From Hyphomicrobiales bacterium (GTDB lineage: Bacteria; Pseudomonadota; Alphaproteobacteria; Rhizobiales; Aestuariivirgaceae), in the NCBI GenBank assembly GCA_027067085.1, contig JAMOMM010000344.1:1-9136 (forward strand): a stretch of 9,136 bases of DNA, read 5' to 3'. The translations under genes were made by a program, and so were the position numbers. Position 1 is the stretch's first letter. Each line of letters begins with the position of its first letter. The notes under the pieces are model-generated. The model saw nothing but the letters and a program-made list of their open reading frames with translations. It was not told where the DNA came from and did not search any database. Of the stretch, positions 5,641 to 9,136 are shown piece after piece.

Positions 5641-6114
5641 TTGCAAAAATCATTGCATATAAATCCCGATAATTGCACCGGGTGCTATCAATGCGTGCTG
5701 GCATGTTCAGATGAACATGGTGGTGATTTCAACCCGATGAAATCGCGGATTCAAGTTTTTAGATTTGAAGATGAAGGGCGCTATGTCCCTTATACTTGTA
5801 CACAGTGTGATGAAGCATGGTGTCAAAAATCTTGCCCAACCGATGCAATTAAAATTGATGCGAACGGTGCCAAGGTTATTGAAGATGCGCTTTGTGTGGG
5901 CTGTAAGGTCTGTACAATTGCCTGTCCATTTGGAACCGTAAATTACAATGCTGACAGTGGTAAAGTGATTAAATGCGACCTTTGTGGTGGCGATCCTGCT
6001 TGTGTGAAAGCGTGTCCAACAGACGCGATTACTTTCATTAACGCAGATACTACTGGTTTTGACAAAATGCGTGCATGGGCGGCAAAAACTGACGCTGGCA
6101 CACAATCTGCGTAA
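5641..6114 (+). CDS. aorA: Four-cluster polyferredoxin, aldehyde oxidoreductase small subunit (AorA-like)
   Basis: A 157-residue iron-sulfur protein that should carry electrons between the tungsten subunit and the FAD subunit. Sixteen cysteines form four [4Fe-4S] sites: Cys12/15/18/22, Cys53/56/61/65, Cys85/88/91/95 and Cys112/115/121/125. The two CPTDAI segments (65-70 and 125-130) are typical of this ferredoxin family. The length and cluster number match the small subunit of the Aromatoleum aromaticum aldehyde oxidoreductase, where this subunit stacks into a conducting filament. The start is a TTG with a strong AGGAGG. The gene is first in the operon and is followed after 31 bases by the tungsten subunit gene. 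The C-terminal about 25 residues lie beyond the last cluster and could form the contact tail (inference). HycB- or DmsB-like ferredoxin subunits share the fold, but the neighbours decide the call. Confidence 0.88.
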   Translation: MQKSLHINPDNCTGCYQCVLACSDEHGGDFNPMKSRIQVFRFEDEGRYVPYTCTQCDEAWCQKSCPTDAIKIDANGAKVIEDALCVGCKVCTIACPFGTVNYNADSGKVIKCDLCGGDPACVKACPTDAITFINADTTGFDKMRAWAAKTDAGTQSA

Positions 6115-6145
6115 TTTGGCAGTATTAATTTAGGGAGAATATATC

Positions 6146-7996
6146 ATGGCTTGGGCAGGAAAACTCCTAAGAGTGAATTTAACTGAAGGTACGTGTGTAT
6201 CTGAACCGCTCAATATGGATTGGGCGCATACATATATCGGCCAACGTGGGCTGGGCACAAAATATTTGATGGAAGAAATCGATCCAATGGTTGATCCGCT
6301 TTCACCAGAAAATAAAATGATTATGGCAACAGGGCCTTTAACAGGCACTAATGCATCAACAGCGGGCCGTTATTCGGTCATTACAAAAGGTGAGCTTACA
6401 GGCGCGATTGCTTGTTCTAACTCTGGTGGCTTTTTCGGTAATGAATTGAAAAATGCTGGCTGGGATATGATTATCTTTGAAGGTAAATCACCAAAACCTG
6501 TTTATTTGTTCATTCAAGATGATGATGCACAATTGATTGACGCGTCTGATTTTTGGGGCAAATCTTGTTGGGATACCGAAGAAGGTCTTAAAGCCAAACA
6601 TGGTGATGAGTTTATTCGTGTTGCTTCTATTGGTGTATCGGGTGAAAAGGGCGTTAAATATGCTTGTATCATCAATGATATGGACCGTGCGGCTGGACGT
6701 TCTGGTGTTGGTACGGTTATGGGTTCTAAGAACCTTAAAGCGGTGGCCCTTCGCGGTACGCTTGGCGTTAAAGTGAAAGATCGTGAAGCGTTTGCAACAG
6801 CGGTTGCTGCTGGTAAAGCTGTTTTGGCTGAGAATCCAGTGACAGGCCAAGGCTTGCCAACTTATGGTACGCAAGTGTTGATGAATGTGATTAATGAATC
6901 TGGCGCGCTACCGACGCACAATCATCAAGATGTGCAATTTGATGGTGCTCATGATATTTCTGGCGAAGCAATGCACGAGCCACGCAAATCTGATGGCAAA
7001 CCAAATCTTGTGAGTAATGCAGCTTGTTTTGCTTGTACGATTGCTTGTCAGCGGGTTTCAACGATTGATCGCACACACTACACTGTTAAAGATCGCCCTG
7101 AATATCACAAAGCTTCTGGTGGTCTTGAGTATGAAGCGGCTTGGTCGCTTGGTGCTGCAACAGGTGTGAATGATCTAGATGCATTAACTTTTGCAAACTT
7201 TATTTGTAATGAGCATGGCATTGATCCCATCACTTTTGGTGCCACTTTGGCTGCTGCCATGGAGATGTATGAAGAAGGCATTATTGATGACAAAATCACT
7301 GGCGGTGTCAAATTAACGTGGGGCAACGCAGAAGCTCTAACAACAATGGTTGAGCAAACATGCTTAGTTGAAGGCTTTGGTGTTGAACTTGGTCTTGGCT
7401 CAAAACGCCTTTGCGAAAAGTATGGACACCCTGAATTGTCTATGGCGGTTAAGGGGCAAGAGTTTCCTGCCTATGATGGTCGCGGTATTCAAGGTATTGG
7501 CTTGGCTTATGCCACATCAAACCGTGGTGCTTGTCACCTTCGTGGTTACACCATTGCGTCTGAAATTTTGGGTATTCCTGAAAAAACTGATCCGCTTGAG
7601 TCTGATGGCAAGGCTGGTTTGGTTAAAGCGTTTCAGGATGCAACGGCTGCATTTGATTCAGCAGGTGTTTGTATCTTTACAACCTTTGCTTGGACGGCTG
7701 ATGATCTTACGCCACAAATGGATGCTGCTTGCGAAGGTGAGTGGACAACCGAGCGCTTGCTTGAAATTGGCGAACGTATTTGGAATATGGAACGTCAGTT
7801 TAACTTAGCTGCTGGCCTAACGGCGGCTGATGACACGTTGCCTAAGCGTTTGCTGAAAGATGCAGCGAAAACTGGACCTGCTAAAGGTAAAGTGAGCGAG
7901 CTTGGTAAAATGTTGCCTGAATATTATGAGGCACGTGGCTGGAGCGCAGAAGGTGTTCCAACAGCTGAAACCTTAGAGCGTTTTGGTTTGTCATAA
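6146..7996 (+). CDS. aorB: Tungsten-dependent aldehyde:ferredoxin oxidoreductase, large subunit (AorB-like)
   Basis: A 616-residue cytoplasmic enzyme of the aldehyde ferredoxin oxidoreductase family, which oxidises aldehydes to carboxylic acids at a bis-tungstopterin site and passes electrons to iron-sulfur clusters. The N-terminal domain holds the pterin-binding motifs, including AGRYSVITKGELTGA (72-86) and AGRSGVGTVMGSKNLKA (182-198). The [4Fe-4S] ligands are Cys294, Cys297, Cys301 (CFACTIAC) and Cys509 (GVCIF). The LEYEA motif (327-331) and His464 (GACHLRG) match positions near the active site of archaeal family members. Length is normal for the family and there is no signal peptide. AGGGAG lies 8 bases before the ATG. 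It follows the polyferredoxin gene by 31 bases and precedes a hairpin terminator. The substrate is not visible; Aromatoleum-type enzymes accept many aldehydes. Confidence 0.95.
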   Translation: MAWAGKLLRVNLTEGTCVSEPLNMDWAHTYIGQRGLGTKYLMEEIDPMVDPLSPENKMIMATGPLTGTNASTAGRYSVITKGELTGAIACSNSGGFFGNELKNAGWDMIIFEGKSPKPVYLFIQDDDAQLIDASDFWGKSCWDTEEGLKAKHGDEFIRVASIGVSGEKGVKYACIINDMDRAAGRSGVGTVMGSKNLKAVALRGTLGVKVKDREAFATAVAAGKAVLAENPVTGQGLPTYGTQVLMNVINESGALPTHNHQDVQFDGAHDISGEAMHEPRKSDGKPNLVSNAACFACTIACQRVSTIDRTHYTVKDRPEYHKASGGLEYEAAWSLGAATGVNDLDALTFANFICNEHGIDPITFGATLAAAMEMYEEGIIDDKITGGVKLTWGNAEALTTMVEQTCLVEGFGVELGLGSKRLCEKYGHPELSMAVKGQEFPAYDGRGIQGIGLAYATSNRGACHLRGYTIASEILGIPEKTDPLESDGKAGLVKAFQDATAAFDSAGVCIFTTFAWTADDLTPQMDAACEGEWTTERLLEIGERIWNMERQFNLAAGLTAADDTLPKRLLKDAAKTGPAKGKVSELGKMLPEYYEARGWSAEGVPTAETLERFGLS

Positions 7997-8009
7997 TACG
8001 ATAAAATTT

Positions 8010-8045
8010 AAGGCGGGAGAATTTCTCCCGTCTTTTCCTTTTTTT
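8010..8045 (+). terminator. Intrinsic terminator or attenuator between the aorB- and aorC-like genes
   Basis: An 11-bp stem (8010-8020 with 8024-8034, one G-T pair) closed by the 3-base loop ATT is followed by a T-rich run (TTTTCC then seven T). It starts 14 bases after the large-subunit stop and ends 38 bases before the FAD-subunit start. It should end many transcripts and lower expression of the third gene. No separate promoter is obvious in the short gap. Confidence 0.82.
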
Positions 8046-8083
8046 GAAAACTTTACGAAACCTATACGGATTGAGAGCGCGAT

Positions 8084-9136
8084 ATGAGCATTGATTATGT
8101 GATCGTTGGGGCTGGCCCTGCCGCTGTAGCTGCGGCTGAAACTTTACGTCAAAATGATGCCAAGGGGTCGATTTTGATGTTATCGGGTGAAAACCAAGCG
8201 CCGTATTCTCGCATGGCTATTCCCTATGTTTTAACGGGTAAGATTGATAATGCGGGAACGCATTTGCGCAAAACGGCTGGATATTTTGATGATCTATCAA
8301 TCACTGTTCAGAACGGTATGGTTGAAAGTGTTGATACAGCGACCAAGTCATTAAAGCTGGCTGATGGTGGCACGGTTACTTATGGAAAATTGTTGATTGC
8401 AACAGGGGCTTCGCCTGTTAACCCGCCAATTGATGGTTTGGATTTGCCAGGCGTTCATCATTGCTGGACATTGGATGATACCGATGCGATTGCAAAACTT
8501 GCGGGCAAAGGGTCTGAGATTGTTTTAATGGGCGCTGGGTTTATTGGTTGCATTATTTTAGAAGCTTTAGCAGCGCGCGGTGCTAATTTGACCGTGGTTG
8601 AAGCAGAAGACCGCATGGTGCCACGAATGATGGACGAAACAGCGGGCAACATGGTCAAAGACTGGTGCCAAAATAAAGGCATGACGGTTTTAACCTCAAC
8701 GCGGGTTAATGGTCTTTCGCAAAATGGTGACAAGCTGAGTGTTGCTCTTGATAGTGGTAAAACGCAAGATGCTGATTTGGTTGTTGTGGCAACAGGTGTG
8801 CGCGCTAATGTAGGCTTTGTTGAGGGCAGTGGTATTGATGTTGATGAAGGCATCAAGATCGATCAGTTTATGCAAACCAGTGTTGAAGATGTTTATGCAG
8901 CGGGCGATTGCGCTCAAGGGCTTGATTTTTCAACCAATGGCTGGTCGGTGCATGCTATTCAACCCACCGCCACAGAGCATGGCCGCATTGCTGCGCTCAA
9001 TATGGTGGGCAAAACCGCTGAGTATAAAGGCAGCTTGAACATGAACGTGCTGGATACGGCTGGCTTGATTTCATCATCATTTGGTGAATGGCAAGGGGTT
9101 GAGGGCGGTGAAACGGCGCAAGTTTTAGATGCTGAT
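8084..9136 (+). CDS. aorC: FAD-dependent NAD(P)H oxidoreductase subunit (AorC-like), cut by the window end
   Basis: The first 351 residues of a pyridine nucleotide-disulfide-type flavoprotein; no stop is reached. The FAD motif is VIVGAGPAAVAA (6-17), followed by the ATGASP motif (106-111). A second Rossmann motif for NAD(P)H is MGAGFIGCIILE (149-160), and the second FAD contact is YAAGDCA (271-277). There is no CxxxxC redox-active disulfide near residue 40, so it is not a glutathione- or lipoamide-type reductase. It resembles the FAD subunit that links the Aromatoleum aldehyde oxidoreductase to NAD+. Family members are usually somewhat over 400 residues, so roughly the last fifth is missing. 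The ribosome binding site is weak (GAGAG, 6 bases before ATG), which together with the preceding terminator suggests lower expression than the first two genes. Confidence 0.88.
   Translation, partial: MSIDYVIVGAGPAAVAAAETLRQNDAKGSILMLSGENQAPYSRMAIPYVLTGKIDNAGTHLRKTAGYFDDLSITVQNGMVESVDTATKSLKLADGGTVTYGKLLIATGASPVNPPIDGLDLPGVHHCWTLDDTDAIAKLAGKGSEIVLMGAGFIGCIILEALAARGANLTVVEAEDRMVPRMMDETAGNMVKDWCQNKGMTVLTSTRVNGLSQNGDKLSVALDSGKTQDADLVVVATGVRANVGFVEGSGIDVDEGIKIDQFMQTSVEDVYAAGDCAQGLDFSTNGWSVHAIQPTATEHGRIAALNMVGKTAEYKGSLNMNVLDTAGLISSSFGEWQGVEGGETAQVLDAD

Noticed and set aside
5707..6105. A 132-codon antisense frame in the ferredoxin gene
   Set aside because: The sense frame has all sixteen cluster cysteines; the antisense product has no recognisable domain.
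6488..7808. Long alternative frames inside the tungsten subunit gene
   Set aside because: They overlap a full-length, motif-complete enzyme gene and have no ribosome binding sites of their own.
8458..8917. Antisense frames inside the FAD subunit gene
   Set aside because: The sense frame is continuous for 351 codons with two Rossmann motifs, so these are shadows.

Overview
The window looks like chromosome of a Gram-negative bacterium, probably a proteobacterium and possibly an alphaproteobacterium (inference). The support is AGGAGG-type ribosome binding sites, TTG/ATG starts, a twin-arginine signal protein, and a tungsten aldehyde oxidoreductase set organised like the aorABC genes of Aromatoleum aromaticum. 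No RNA gene, CRISPR array, transposase or phage gene was seen.

Left part (1-2180): an A/T-rich, accessory-looking block. Two unrecognised genes on the + strand overlap by one base (TAATG). They converge, with a 5-base gap, on a minus-strand gene for a small soluble class III nucleotidyl cyclase-like protein. Its metal-binding and catalytic Asn/Arg residues are visible, but the base-specificity positions are atypical. A gene-poor stretch follows (2094-2690) that holds one candidate 32-codon ORF with a good ribosome binding site, a perfect 9-bp hairpin and some short repeats.

Middle part (2691-5453, minus strand): a tight four-gene operon. In transcription order it encodes a MoaD/ThiS-like sulfur carrier ending in GG, an unrecognised 101-residue protein ending in GGG, a Tat-signal protein of the gluconate 2-dehydrogenase subunit 3 type, and a GMC-family FAD dehydrogenase with a Cx5Cx3C cysteine motif. 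The last two resemble the gamma and alpha subunits of FAD-dependent sugar/alcohol dehydrogenases. The usual cytochrome c subunit is absent.

Right part (5641-9136, + strand): a divergent operon encoding a four-cluster polyferredoxin (AorA-like), the tungstopterin aldehyde oxidoreductase large subunit (AorB-like) and an FAD/NAD(P)H oxidoreductase (AorC-like, cut by the window end). A strong hairpin plus T-tract lies between the second and third genes.

The two divergent operons share a 187-bp control region with several dyads and candidate promoters. The proposed joint function is inference: a periplasmic, Tat-exported GMC dehydrogenase oxidises an alcohol or sugar to an aldehyde, and the cytoplasmic tungsten enzyme oxidises the aldehyde to the acid and passes electrons to NAD(P)+ through AorC. 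The MoaD-like protein would supply sulfur for the pterin cofactor. The points most worth following are the 101-residue GGG-tailed protein, the terminator between the aorB- and aorC-like genes, and the atypical cyclase beside two orphan genes.
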